A stretch of 48,081 bases of DNA. Source: a virus. The translations under genes were made by a program, and so were the position numbers. Each line of letters begins with the position of its first letter. The first letter of the stretch is position 1. The stretch spans positions 1 to 48,081 of IMG/VR virus record IMGVR_UViG_3300044712_001627. One strand, written 5' to 3'. Below, in pieces: positions 13,615 to 21,989 of the stretch. A model generated the notes under the pieces. That model made no database searches. It was given only the letters and a program-made list of their open reading frames with translations, and was not told the origin of the DNA.

Positions 13615-13989
13615 ATGACTCTGAAAGAATGTTATGAACTGATAATCGAAATGTGGGATTGGCTCGCAGCCAACCCCGATAAAGGGAAGGAGGATTTTCT
13701 CCTCTCCCATCCTGAATATCCGGAATGCGAGTATGACTGTGCCGCTTGTGAGTATATGTGCCAAAAGGATCGGTGGAATGACCTTGAAGCTCCAGCTGCC
13801 CCCGATTGCAAGCTCGAATGTCCGCTGAAAGGCGTCTGGCCTGACGGATGTTGTAACGGCAGTAACTCCCTCTATAACCAATGGAGCGATGCTTGGTATC
13901 AAAGCGATTGGCGGGAGGTTACTGCAATAGCAAAGAAAATCGCTGACCACGCTCGCGAGAAGCTGGCTGAACTTCAACCCCCTCTTTAA
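13615..13989 (+). CDS. Cys-rich protein, tandem duplicate A
   Basis: 124 aa from ATG 13615, with AAAGGA upstream. It starts MTLKECYELIIEMWDWLAAN, has CAACEYMC, and has a second cluster CKLECPLKGVWPDGCC. It ends with a helical AREKLAEL tail. The next gene is a clear paralogue with the same order of motifs. The six or more conserved Cys suggest one or two zinc sites. Unknown function. Confidence 0.75.
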   Translation: MTLKECYELIIEMWDWLAANPDKGKEDFLLSHPEYPECEYDCAACEYMCQKDRWNDLEAPAAPDCKLECPLKGVWPDGCCNGSNSLYNQWSDAWYQSDWREVTAIAKKIADHAREKLAELQPPL

Positions 13990-13990
13990 T

Positions 13991-14374
13991 ATGGAAATGA
14001 CCTTAAGAAAATGTTACGAGATGCTCGCTGAGATGTGGGATTGGCTGGCGGAGAATCCAGTGAAACATAAAGAGGATTGGATAAAGCTTAAAGAAATAGA
14101 TAAATCCTATCTCAAAAATGAATGCCCCGCTTGCCAGTATGTTATAGAACAAGATGAAATACCCGACTCCCATATCGACGGCAAAGATCGTTGCGCTGCT
14201 GTCTGCCCTATGAAAAGTCTCTGGCCTCGCGGATGCTGCACTATTGATAGCCCCTACCAAGAATGGCGGGAGAATAAAAGGCTTGGAGCCAAAACCGCGG
14301 CCTCAATCCGAGCAAGAGAAATTGCTAACCACGCTCGCCTCAAGCTCGCCGAGCTTAACAAGGAGGCCCAATGA
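13991..14374 (+). CDS. Cys-rich protein, tandem duplicate B
   Basis: 127 aa, a paralogue of 13615-13989. The N-termini align (MTLRKCYEMLAEMWDWLAEN), and so do CPACQYV, CAAVCPMKSLWPRGCC and the ending ANHARLKLAELN. It starts 1 nt after the first gene's stop and overlaps the ATPase gene by 4 nt. Function unknown; its place inside the recombination operon hints at a nucleic-acid-related role. Confidence 0.75.
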   Translation: MEMTLRKCYEMLAEMWDWLAENPVKHKEDWIKLKEIDKSYLKNECPACQYVIEQDEIPDSHIDGKDRCAAVCPMKSLWPRGCCTIDSPYQEWRENKRLGAKTAASIRAREIANHARLKLAELNKEAQ

Positions 14375-15183
14375 GATACATTTCCGAACTCCGTTTTGGT
14401 CTCCCCATGACATACAAGACAGGCTCTGTCGTCGGCTCCTATCCAAAGCCAATGCTCGTTCTGCTCTTCGACCGTCACGGCCTTGAGATCTTCGACAAGC
14501 CCATGCAGGCCCTTGCTCCCGTCAACCTCGCAAAGTTCTGCGCCCAACCAGCCGCGGATATCCCTCCGGTAACGTTCATCGACTTTTCCGTCTTTAAAAA
14601 GGCGGATCTCGATTTCCGTTCTATCGGATTCGGTCCCGTGCCAGACTCGACCGGTGCCGAAGCTATCGGCGACACCATCAACGCCCTCCGCAAGATGGGT
14701 TCTAAAATCCCCTTCAAAACGGTCGTCCTCGACTCCCTTACCGAAATGTGCAACGTCCTCCACGAGCATGTCGGCAAGATCGGTGGGGAGAAATATATCT
14801 CCGATGCGAGGAAATGGGCCGGCGCTGTTGGAGGGATGTCGAAGAATATCCTCGACCGCTTCCACCTCCTCCAAGCTCACACGGTGTGCATCGCGCACTC
14901 GGAAAAGATGACAAACGAGTCCGGCGCCGTCATCGGCGAGGAGCCAATGATGTATTCCAAACTCCGCGAGTATCTCCAAGCTATGTTCTCCCAAGTCATC
15001 TACCAACAACATGACGGGAAGAATGCCACTGTCCGAGTGAAACCGTTCGGTTACGTCCGCGGCCTCGGTTGCAAGTGGCCCCATCACGAGAAAGAAGTCC
15101 TTCCAGCCTCCTTCTCCGGCATCTATGGATCTTATAATTTTGGCGAGGAGCCTCTCCCTGCCGAAGAAACAAAACAACAATAA
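14371..15183 (+). CDS. Sak4-like RecA-fold ATPase
   Basis: 270 aa. The N-terminal GLPMTYKTGSV is a Walker A variant, in which Tyr replaces the Gly before Lys. KTVVLDSLTEM (about residue 120) is Walker B. HTVCIAHSEK is sensor-like. Layout and length match the phage RecA-like ATPases of the Sak4/AAA_24 type that promote strand annealing with a partner SSB. Neighbours fit: a RecB-like nuclease upstream and an SSB-like protein downstream. The unusual P-loop raises the question of weak or altered nucleotide binding. Confidence 0.75.
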   Translation: MRYISELRFGLPMTYKTGSVVGSYPKPMLVLLFDRHGLEIFDKPMQALAPVNLAKFCAQPAADIPPVTFIDFSVFKKADLDFRSIGFGPVPDSTGAEAIGDTINALRKMGSKIPFKTVVLDSLTEMCNVLHEHVGKIGGEKYISDARKWAGAVGGMSKNILDRFHLLQAHTVCIAHSEKMTNESGAVIGEEPMMYSKLREYLQAMFSQVIYQQHDGKNATVRVKPFGYVRGLGCKWPHHEKEVLPASFSGIYGSYNFGEEPLPAEETKQQ

Positions 15184-15208
15184 AAACCCTCAAAACAAAA
15201 ACTAAGTT

Positions 15209-15757
15209 ATGTCAGAAGAAATCAAAAACAATAATTGGGCGACTCCAGACGAAGATGCAGTTCCGACGACCGTTGTAAGCGGAGGCACCGCTGATCCGCT
15301 CGACATTGATGTAAACGACATCAAGACTGGCTATCCGATCATCACCGCTGGTCTCTACGACATGGTGCTTGAAGCCACCCTCGAGGACAACAAGGACAAG
15401 ACGGGCAAGAACATCGTCTTGAAACACAAGACCACTCGCGTGGCCAAGACCCCGCAAGGCGAGGAAATCGAACCTGGTCGAGTTGTCATCACCAAGTGGA
15501 TTCCCGTTACGCCCATCTCGCGTCCCGGCAAGACCCCTTACGACGCCTCCTCCATCGCCAGGGCTATTGCTGCTCCCGCCCAGGCCTGCCAACCGCCGAT
15601 CACGGGAACCCCTCGCTTGATCATCGCTAACCCGACAGTCTTCAACGGGAAGGTTGTCCGCTGCAAGGTTGTCATCTCGCCCGAACGGGTTGACAAGGAC
15701 ACCGGTCGCGCCTACGACGAGTCCAACGATATTGTAAAATATCTCAAAGTCTCGTAA
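15209..15757 (+). CDS. SSB-like protein of the recombination module, putative
   Basis: 182 aa. An acidic, probably disordered N-terminus (1-35) precedes a beta-rich domain with GLYDMVLEATLEDNKDKTGK and LKHKTTRV, typical of OB-fold phage ssDNA-binding proteins located beside Sak4 ATPases. TGTPRLIIANPTVFNGKVVR and CKVVISPE complete the barrel. It is followed by a strong terminator, which closes the operon. The assignment rests on context and pattern. Confidence 0.55.
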   Translation: MSEEIKNNNWATPDEDAVPTTVVSGGTADPLDIDVNDIKTGYPIITAGLYDMVLEATLEDNKDKTGKNIVLKHKTTRVAKTPQGEEIEPGRVVITKWIPVTPISRPGKTPYDASSIARAIAAPAQACQPPITGTPRLIIANPTVFNGKVVRCKVVISPERVDKDTGRAYDESNDIVKYLKVS

Positions 15758-15775
15758 CGCGTTCCGAACAAGAAT

Positions 15776-15805
15776 GGGAGGGGTCCTTCTGCCCCTCCCT
15801 TTTTT
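15776..15805 (+). terminator. Strong Rho-independent terminator
   Basis: GGGAGGGG (15776-15783) pairs perfectly with CCCCTCCC (15792-15799) around an 8-nt loop, followed by six T. Confidence 0.9.
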
Positions 15806-15815
15806 AATCTCCCCA

Positions 15816-15842
15816 ACTTGAATTAAATCGTTTAACCGAAGG
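15816..15842. repeat. Genome-wide palindromic motif, copy 4
   Basis: The core TTAAATCGTTTAA (15823-15835) has the left arm ACTTGAA and the right arm CCGAAGG. It lies between the terminator and the exonuclease start, and AAGG serves as Shine-Dalgarno 6 nt before ATG 15848. This is the place expected for a promoter/operator of the replication operon. Confidence 0.85.
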
Positions 15843-15847
15843 CCCCG

Positions 15848-16483
15848 ATGAAAATCCTCTTCTTCGACACTGAGACCACTGGTCTCCATAACCCTCGCCT
15901 CCCACACGGCCACATCGAGCAGCCACACCTTCTCCAACTCGGTTTCGCCGTGTTTGACGAGAACGGAAAGAACAGCCACCGTGCTCAGCTCCTCCGCTCC
16001 GACTGCCCTATCCCTATCCCGCCGCAAGCCACCGCGGTGCATGGGTTGACGGAAGACTATTGCCGCGCCCAAGGATTGTTAATCCATACCATCCTCGACA
16101 TCTTCAACGCCTACGTTGAGGCTAGCGACATCCTTGTCGGTTACAACACCCCTTACGATCTTGCTGTAATCAACCACGAGTGCAAACGGGGAGAGCCCTT
16201 CGCTACTCAAATTGCATTCCCCCCTAACCAACTCGATCTCATGCAAATCTGCACCCCGCTGTGCGCTCTCCCCGGCAAGTTCGGTCATAAATATTCCTGG
16301 CCGAAGCTATCCGTCGCTTGTGAGAGGATCCTCGGCGCCCCTCCTTCGCAATCCCATGATGCCCTCGCTGATGTCCATTATACTGCCAAGTTGTTCTTCA
16401 AACTTCTGGCGGATAAGAAGATTGAATTGCCTGTTCTTGAAACCGCTCCCGCTCCCGTTACCTCGAATGAAAATTCCCATTAA
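15848..16483 (+). CDS. DnaQ-like 3'-5' exonuclease (DEDDh)
   Basis: 211 aa. Exo I is FDTETTG (residues 5-11), Exo II is VGYNTPYDLAVI (about 97-108) and Exo III is SHDALADVHYTA (about 174-185). This is the complete DEDDh set of the DnaQ family. Expected to remove 3' nucleotides, for proofreading or end processing. The polymerase at 19185 has its own exonuclease domain, so this one may act in recombination or degradation. It is the first gene after palindrome copy 4 and overlaps the ParB-methyltransferase by 17 nt. Confidence 0.85.
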   Translation: MKILFFDTETTGLHNPRLPHGHIEQPHLLQLGFAVFDENGKNSHRAQLLRSDCPIPIPPQATAVHGLTEDYCRAQGLLIHTILDIFNAYVEASDILVGYNTPYDLAVINHECKRGEPFATQIAFPPNQLDLMQICTPLCALPGKFGHKYSWPKLSVACERILGAPPSQSHDALADVHYTAKLFFKLLADKKIELPVLETAPAPVTSNENSH

Positions 16484-17996
16484 TCGAATCCTCATCTCCA
16501 ACCGTCTCCGCGACGACAAAGGTTTCCTCGCGGACTCCGGCATGTCCATCCAAGCCCTAGCGGATTCCATATCCCGCTTTGGTCTCTTCAACCCTCCCAT
16601 CGTCACCCCGATTCCTGCCACCCCGGAAGGCCACACCTTCCGCCTCATCATGGGCGAGCGGCGCATCCTCGCTTGCAAGGTTCTCGAATGGGAAGAGATC
16701 GAGGTCAAGATCCAAGAGGACCTCTCCCCTGATGAACTACAAATGATGGAGCTCGAGGAAAATATACGGCGCCTCCCCATGTCCTGGCTGGAAAAGTGCC
16801 TCGGCATTGCGAAGGTTCATTCGCTCCAAGAACGAACCCATGCTATCGCGGGAACCGAGTGGGGCCAGGCTGCTACCGGCGAGCTCTTCGGTGTCACCAA
16901 TGCCTCTGTTAGTTACGCTATCAAGATAGCAGATGAACTCGATCGTGATAAGGAATCCCCGATAAGGAAAATGGATTCCATGAACGCCGCCCTCGATTAT
17001 CTCTTGAAGAAAAAAGAGGACGAGGTTCTTGCCGAACTCGCTCGTCGCCAACAAGCAGCGGCTATCGAGTACGCTCTTCAATCCAATCTTGGTAACGAGG
17101 AGCACTTTAACATCGAGACGTTTCCAGAAGAGCCACCTCCCTCCGACGCTGTCAAGGACGATGCCCGCGAGAAATACCTCCGCAATCCTCACAATGACCC
17201 CGAACAATTCGAGCTCTATTGGGAAGAGAAAAACAAGGCGTCCGCCGAGCGCCAGCGGACCGTTATGATCTCCAACCGGCTGATCAAAGGCGATTGCCGA
17301 GATTACATGGCGAAGAACGAGGGCCTCTTCGACCACATCATCACCGATCCTCCTTACCTCCTCGACCTCGACGAGTTCACCAAAGACGAGGCTGCCGACC
17401 AAGGCACCCTGAAAAATGTCGAATCCATCCTCGAAGAGCATTCGGTCGAAAAAGGCCGTGCCTTTATGGAGACCTTCCTTCCCCTTGCTTGGTCCGCCAC
17501 CAAAGATCGAGCCTTCGTTGCCGTCTGGATGAATTGGGAATACTCCAACGAGGTCTGCCTCCTCGCTAAGAAGATTGGATTCCGCGTCCAGGCTTGGCCT
17601 TTCGTCTGGTGTAAAAATGTTGGCGGTAACAACGCCGCCGAGTACAACATGACCAAGAAGGCTGAGTTCTGTCTCCTCTTCCGCAAGCCGGGTGCTGTCC
17701 TCGCCGAGACCTGTTCGACAAACTGGATCGCCACTGGTGCCGATGAATTTCGCAAGACGATGAAGCATCCGTTCGTCAAGCCCTTCCTCGTTTGGGAGTT
17801 CCTCATCGACCACCTTACCCATATCGGCGAGAAGGTTCTCGAACCCTGTGCTGGCGAGGGTTCTAACGTCATCTCCCTCATCCGTAAAAACCGCGATTAC
17901 ATTGCTTGCGAGTCTAACGAAGGGCATTACAACCGCCTTGTCGAGAACATCAAGAACGAACTCCGCAAGCGTAATCCCGATTATCTATTCGTATGA
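16467..17996 (+). CDS. ParB-HTH-DNA methyltransferase fusion
   Basis: 509 aa from ATG 16467. Residues 1-110 are a ParB/Spo0J N-domain: IQALADSISRFGLFNPPIV, GERR at 63-66 (CTP-binding motif) and ENIRR at 98-102. Residues about 131-157 (WGQAATGELFGVTNASVSYA) form the helix-turn-helix used by ParB/KorB proteins to bind DNA sites. From about 265 on there is an adenine-N6/cytosine-N4 methyltransferase, with DPPY (294-297) before EPCAGEG (459-465), the beta-class order. Such fusions occur in phages. Here the genome also has a perfect parS-like site (4012). Possible roles are site-loaded methylation, protection from restriction or replication marking. Confidence 0.85.
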   Translation: MKIPINRILISNRLRDDKGFLADSGMSIQALADSISRFGLFNPPIVTPIPATPEGHTFRLIMGERRILACKVLEWEEIEVKIQEDLSPDELQMMELEENIRRLPMSWLEKCLGIAKVHSLQERTHAIAGTEWGQAATGELFGVTNASVSYAIKIADELDRDKESPIRKMDSMNAALDYLLKKKEDEVLAELARRQQAAAIEYALQSNLGNEEHFNIETFPEEPPPSDAVKDDAREKYLRNPHNDPEQFELYWEEKNKASAERQRTVMISNRLIKGDCRDYMAKNEGLFDHIITDPPYLLDLDEFTKDEAADQGTLKNVESILEEHSVEKGRAFMETFLPLAWSATKDRAFVAVWMNWEYSNEVCLLAKKIGFRVQAWPFVWCKNVGGNNAAEYNMTKKAEFCLLFRKPGAVLAETCSTNWIATGADEFRKTMKHPFVKPFLVWEFLIDHLTHIGEKVLEPCAGEGSNVISLIRKNRDYIACESNEGHYNRLVENIKNELRKRNPDYLFV

Positions 17997-18193
17997 TCCA
18001 CGTCCTTCGTATAACATACCTCGACAACCTTTACGAAATCCGCATCCGAGACCATTGTATCTATTCCGCAACAAAAACCTTTCTTGATTCTCGCCAAGTG
18101 CGCGAGGTGCAATTCAAGAATCTACCACCCAGAATAAAGTCCGAAGTCTTAAGACAAATCCAAGGAGAATTCACAGATGAAACCGAGAGTTAA
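17993..18193 (+). CDS. Small hypothetical protein
   Basis: 66 aa in an ATGA overlap with the methyltransferase. The N-terminal half is beta-rich (MIHVLRITYLDNLYEIRIRD) and the C-terminal half is a charged helix. No family recognised. It overlaps the next gene by 17 nt; the ribosome-binding site AAGGAG for that gene lies in its end. Confidence 0.65.
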   Translation: MIHVLRITYLDNLYEIRIRDHCIYSATKTFLDSRQVREVQFKNLPPRIKSEVLRQIQGEFTDETES

Positions 18194-18512
18194 ACTTCCC
18201 GATAACTTTTCCGAGACGGTTGCCGAGACCGCTGGAAAACTAAACATCGTCACCTCGCAAGGCCGCGCCGTTCTCGCTGCCGCCATGGAAACCGCTATGC
18301 TTTGCGACTCGAAACAACTTGATTACGGCCCTACGAATATCAAAGCCTTCGGCGAGCAAGGCGTCATCGTGCGGGTTAATGATAAGTTTGAACGGTTGAA
18401 AACCCTTTACTCGAATAAACGGCGCCCTAAGAACGAGCCGATCGACGACTCCTGGTTTGACCTCGCCGATTATGCTCTTATCGCCATCACCCTCCGCCGA
18501 GGCCAGTGGTAG
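18177..18512 (+). CDS. Nmad1 (DUF1599) nucleotide-modification-associated protein
   Basis: 111 aa. LDYGPTNIKAFGEQGVIVRV, DKFERLKTL and the C-terminal DDSWFDLADYALIAI match the DUF1599/Nmad1 pattern. The family is found in phages and is linked by context to base or nucleotide modification; the chemistry is not known. It sits between the methyltransferase and a MazG-like enzyme, which fits a nucleotide-pool or DNA-modification role. Confidence 0.75.
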   Translation: MKPRVKLPDNFSETVAETAGKLNIVTSQGRAVLAAAMETAMLCDSKQLDYGPTNIKAFGEQGVIVRVNDKFERLKTLYSNKRRPKNEPIDDSWFDLADYALIAITLRRGQW

Positions 18513-18522
18513 AAAGGAATCT

Positions 18523-18663
18523 ATGTGGCGTATATATTATATATCCTATAGAAGTGGAGTAATGCGCAACCTCGATACGCTTTACGAAGAGAACATTAGT
18601 GTAGTGCAAAGAGATTTAGGGCGAGTGTTATGCGTAATACAGGTAACCCCTTTGCCTTATTAA
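18523..18663 (+). CDS. Small hypothetical protein
   Basis: 46 aa, with AAAGGA 6 nt upstream of ATG 18523. The sequence begins MWRIYYISYRSGVMRNLDTL. Too short for assignment. It overlaps the next ORF by 34 nt if that gene starts at 18630. Confidence 0.5.
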   Translation: MWRIYYISYRSGVMRNLDTLYEENISVVQRDLGRVLCVIQVTPLPY

Positions 18664-18875
18664 CCATGAATGAACCCCCAGACGAAACCGCCCATTTCTT
18701 CTTCCGCAACGGTGACGGCGAATTCTTTCAAGTTACCGATCTCGTCCGCGACCTCTACGGATTCCTCAACGCAACGCTCGTCGATACCGGTAAGCGTATC
18801 CACTTCCACTCATCCCAACTCAAAACCATTACCGAAAAGAAAACAAAAGTCCAAACGAAAGAAATCAAATTATGA
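18630..18875 (+). CDS. Hypothetical protein
   Basis: 81 aa from ATG 18630, or 69 aa from ATG 18666 (MNEPPDETAHFFFR). HFFFRNGDGEFFQVTDLVRD is a compact alpha/beta segment, and the C-terminus is Lys-rich (KTITEKKTKVQTKEIKL). It overlaps the MazG-like gene by 4 nt. No family recognised. Confidence 0.6.
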   Translation: MRNTGNPFALLTMNEPPDETAHFFFRNGDGEFFQVTDLVRDLYGFLNATLVDTGKRIHFHSSQLKTITEKKTKVQTKEIKL

Positions 18876-19201
18876 CACTAAGCGAATATCAAACCGCAGT
18901 AGGGGCCTGGTCCGCTAAAAACTTTGGCAACCAACCCAGCTACCGTCCGCTCCTCGGCGTTGCTGAAGAGGTTGGCGAGCTCTGCCATGCTCATCTCAAG
19001 GCGGAACAAGGCATCCGCGTGAATGAAGACCACTTCGCCGCCAAGTGTGACGCGGTTGGAGACATCATCATTTACCTTTGCGACTACTGTGCCCATGAAG
19101 GTATCTCCCTCGAGGTTGCCCTCGCTACCGCTTGGGAAGAAGTCTCCGCCCGCGATTGGACGAAGCATAAAGAAAAGGGAACCAATGAACCGCGTTCCTA
19201 A
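18872..19201 (+). CDS. MazG-like nucleotide pyrophosphohydrolase
   Basis: 109 aa. EEVGEL (residues 31-36) and, downstream, CDAVGDIIIYLCDYC (about 58-72) form the metal-binding EExxE...ExxD/GD pattern of all-alpha MazG-like hydrolases. They hydrolyse NTPs or dNTPs, or alarmones, to monophosphates and PPi. A neighbour of Nmad1 and the polymerase, it probably tunes nucleotide pools during infection. It overlaps the polymerase start by 17 nt. Confidence 0.75.
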   Translation: MTLSEYQTAVGAWSAKNFGNQPSYRPLLGVAEEVGELCHAHLKAEQGIRVNEDHFAAKCDAVGDIIIYLCDYCAHEGISLEVALATAWEEVSARDWTKHKEKGTNEPRS

Positions 19202-21989
19202 CGTCCTCCCCTCCATCGAGCTGCCCGTTCGTATCGCTCTGATTGGCGAAGCCCCTGGCCCTGAGGAGGACCAGTTCGGCGTCCCTTTCGTCGGCATGTC
19301 TGGGCAGCTTTTGAATGGCCTCCTATCCAAACTGAACATCCTCCGCGACACTTGCTTCATCGGCAATGTTTGCCAGACAAGGCCGGAGGGAAATAAGATC
19401 GCCTTGTTCGATTGGCACGGCGATGAGTTCACGCAAGGGCATCTCCAACTCAAAGCGGACCTCGCCAAGTTCCGCCCAAACATCATCGTTTGTCTCGGCG
19501 GGGTTGCCCTCAACAAGTTTATCAACCCCGGCCAATCCCCTGGCGTCCGCTATTCCAAGGGCGAGCCGGTGTTTAAACTAACCCATTCGATCGACGCATG
19601 GCGGGGTTCTCTCTTCCTCGCCCATCCAGATTCGCCTTGCCCTGGTGCTAAGTGCATAGCCACATACCACCCCGCTGCTTGCTTCCGCACTTACTGGTGG
19701 CGGAGTATGGTTCTATTCGACCTATCAAAGGCCCTCTCCGAAGCCTCGTGTCCCGAACTGGTCCTTCCCCCGCGGAACCTCCTCTACGAACCGAAGGCTC
19801 CTCGCGAAATCCTCGACCTCATTTCCGAGATCGAAATCCAAGAACTCCCTATCGCCATCGACATCGAAGGCGGCGTTGCCTGCATGACTTGTTGTTCCAT
19901 TGCAACCTCCCCAGGGAATTCCTTCATCGTCCCCTTCCACCATCCCGACGGCTCCCCTTATTGGAAGAATCCAGAAGAGGACCTTTCTATCTGGCGAGCC
20001 TTCGCGGATCTTATGGCGAACCCGCAGGTTCCTAAGATCCTTCAGAACGGATTGTATGATCGCTTCGTCCTCCATTACGCTTATCGCATCCCCGTTCTTG
20101 GCTGCCAAGACGATACCATGCTCATGTGGTGGGAACGCTTTTGCGAATTGGAGAAAGGACTGGCGGTCCAAGCCTCCGTCCTTACCAAAGAACCCTATTA
20201 CAAATTCGAGCGGAAGACGGAGGATGCCTCGATCCTCTACAAATATTGCTGCAAGGATTCCGCTGTTACCTACGAGATCGCAGAGAAGTTGCGCTCCTTC
20301 TTCCTCGCAACGAATATAACTCGCGAGCAGGAAAACCTTCGCCGAGCTTCTTGGTCCCATTATCAAACCAACCATGAGTGCCTCGACCCGTTAATCTTCA
20401 TCGAGCTCTTCGGAGTCCGTTATGATTCCGTCCTCGCCAAGGAACGAGCCGTCGAGTGTTCGTCATCGTTTTACAAGCTTCAATACGAGCTGGATGTTCT
20501 CGCTCACCGTGGGTTGGATTACTCGAAAAGCAACGCCGAGCTGATGGAAATCGTCCGCGAGAAACTCTGTTACAAACGAGACCAGGATATTCCTAAGAAA
20601 TCCTCGGCCAAAGATTACTATCGAATCAAGGAGATCCTCTCCTCCCACCAAGCCATTACGAACGAGCAGCGCGGGTTTATTAACTCCGCCCTCGGTCTCT
20701 CCATGAATATCAAATCGAGGAAGAAATCCGAGGACCCAGATCTCGTCTCCCCCTCGGTGGATTATTATGACGCTGAGGAAGCTGACTTCCGCGACTTCCT
20801 TTACAAGGAACTCCAACTCCCCGTCCAGAAAAAACGGAACGAGGGCACCATCACCTGTGATTACGATGCCCTTCTCAAGCTCTCGAAATGGGTCTCCCGC
20901 CAGATGAAGGCGGACCCCCGCAACGAGCTCCTCTACCACCGCGCCAATCGGGTTCTCGAACTCGCCCTCGACATCTCCGAGCTCCGCACCCGAATGCAAA
21001 TGTTAGAGATCCATTCCGATCCTGACGGGCGCATCCGTTGCGGCTATAACATCACCGGCACCAAGACCGGTCGTCTCACCTGTTACACCTCCCCTACCGG
21101 CAGCGGTTACAATCTCCACACCCTCCCTGACGAGAACCACATGAAGCCGGAAGGGCATGTTCTCCGCAAGGGGATGCACGACCTGTGCCTCGCGGACGAG
21201 GGTTACTTCGTCGCTAAGTGCGATCTAAAAGGTTCCGACGGCTGGACGATCGGCGCGTATCTCAACATGCTTGGCGACCCCACCATGATCGAGGATCTCC
21301 GCGCGGGGATCAAGCCAGCGAACCGTTTATGCTACATGCTCCGCTACGGGAATGCCTCTCTTCAAGGCAAACCGCGGTCCGAGATCAAGTCCCTTCTCAA
21401 GGAAATCAAGAAAGACGATTGGGATTACTTCGCTTGCAAGGTTGCGATATGGGGCATTTGCTACTTGATGGGACCCGATCTCTTGTCCGACCAAATCCTC
21501 AAACTCTCCGAAGGCAAGATCTTCCTCTCTCGCGACGAGGTCAAGCTCTTCCATGACGCCGTGCAAGCCTGTTACAAACCCCGCATCTGGTGGCATTGGA
21601 TGGAACGTAAGCTCAAAGACAAACCCGAACTCGGTTCCTGTTGCGGCTTCACCCGCCGTTTTCGCGGGCGGCCCCAAGAAATTCTCGGTGAGGCTCTCTC
21701 CCACCTCCCGCAAGTCCATACCACATGGGCGACGAACAAGGCTCTCCTTAATCTCTGGAACGACCCAGAGAATTGGTGCGCCGCGAAGCCCCACCTTCGC
21801 ATCATCCCCCTCCACCATTGGCACGACGCCCTTGTCCTCCAATGGCGGGAAGAGGAAACCGATTGGGCTCTCCCCAAAATTCGCCAGTATTTCGATAACC
21901 CCCTCGAGATTGCTGGCCAAAAGATAACCATTCCGTTCGACGGATCTTACGGAAAGAACTGGGGGATTCTTGACAGAGGAACCATATGA
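19185..21989 (+). CDS. Family A DNA polymerase with N-terminal uracil-DNA-glycosylase-like domain
   Basis: 934 aa from ATG 19185, with AAAAGGGA upstream; the longer frame from 19023 overlaps MazG and is rejected. Residues ~15-175 are UDG family-4-like: GEAPGPEEDQFGVPFVGMSG (21-40) and a TYHPAA motif, as in the SPO1 polymerase. The 3'-5' exonuclease has D226/E228 (AIDIEG), NGLYD (~288-292) and YCCKD (~353-357). Polymerase motif A has D680 (KCDLKGSDGW), motif B K752 (KVAIWGICYLMG), and motif C H880-D881-A882, where most PolA proteins have HDE. It is the likely replicative polymerase, and the UDG module may remove or sense uracil. Confidence 0.9.
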   Translation: MNRVPNVLPSIELPVRIALIGEAPGPEEDQFGVPFVGMSGQLLNGLLSKLNILRDTCFIGNVCQTRPEGNKIALFDWHGDEFTQGHLQLKADLAKFRPNIIVCLGGVALNKFINPGQSPGVRYSKGEPVFKLTHSIDAWRGSLFLAHPDSPCPGAKCIATYHPAACFRTYWWRSMVLFDLSKALSEASCPELVLPPRNLLYEPKAPREILDLISEIEIQELPIAIDIEGGVACMTCCSIATSPGNSFIVPFHHPDGSPYWKNPEEDLSIWRAFADLMANPQVPKILQNGLYDRFVLHYAYRIPVLGCQDDTMLMWWERFCELEKGLAVQASVLTKEPYYKFERKTEDASILYKYCCKDSAVTYEIAEKLRSFFLATNITREQENLRRASWSHYQTNHECLDPLIFIELFGVRYDSVLAKERAVECSSSFYKLQYELDVLAHRGLDYSKSNAELMEIVREKLCYKRDQDIPKKSSAKDYYRIKEILSSHQAITNEQRGFINSALGLSMNIKSRKKSEDPDLVSPSVDYYDAEEADFRDFLYKELQLPVQKKRNEGTITCDYDALLKLSKWVSRQMKADPRNELLYHRANRVLELALDISELRTRMQMLEIHSDPDGRIRCGYNITGTKTGRLTCYTSPTGSGYNLHTLPDENHMKPEGHVLRKGMHDLCLADEGYFVAKCDLKGSDGWTIGAYLNMLGDPTMIEDLRAGIKPANRLCYMLRYGNASLQGKPRSEIKSLLKEIKKDDWDYFACKVAIWGICYLMGPDLLSDQILKLSEGKIFLSRDEVKLFHDAVQACYKPRIWWHWMERKLKDKPELGSCCGFTRRFRGRPQEILGEALSHLPQVHTTWATNKALLNLWNDPENWCAAKPHLRIIPLHHWHDALVLQWREEETDWALPKIRQYFDNPLEIAGQKITIPFDGSYGKNWGILDRGTI

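Noticed and set aside
16737-17927. 396-aa minus-strand open frame
   Set aside because: It is antisense to the ParB-methyltransferase, an effect of its codon usage; no ribosome-binding site or known motifs.
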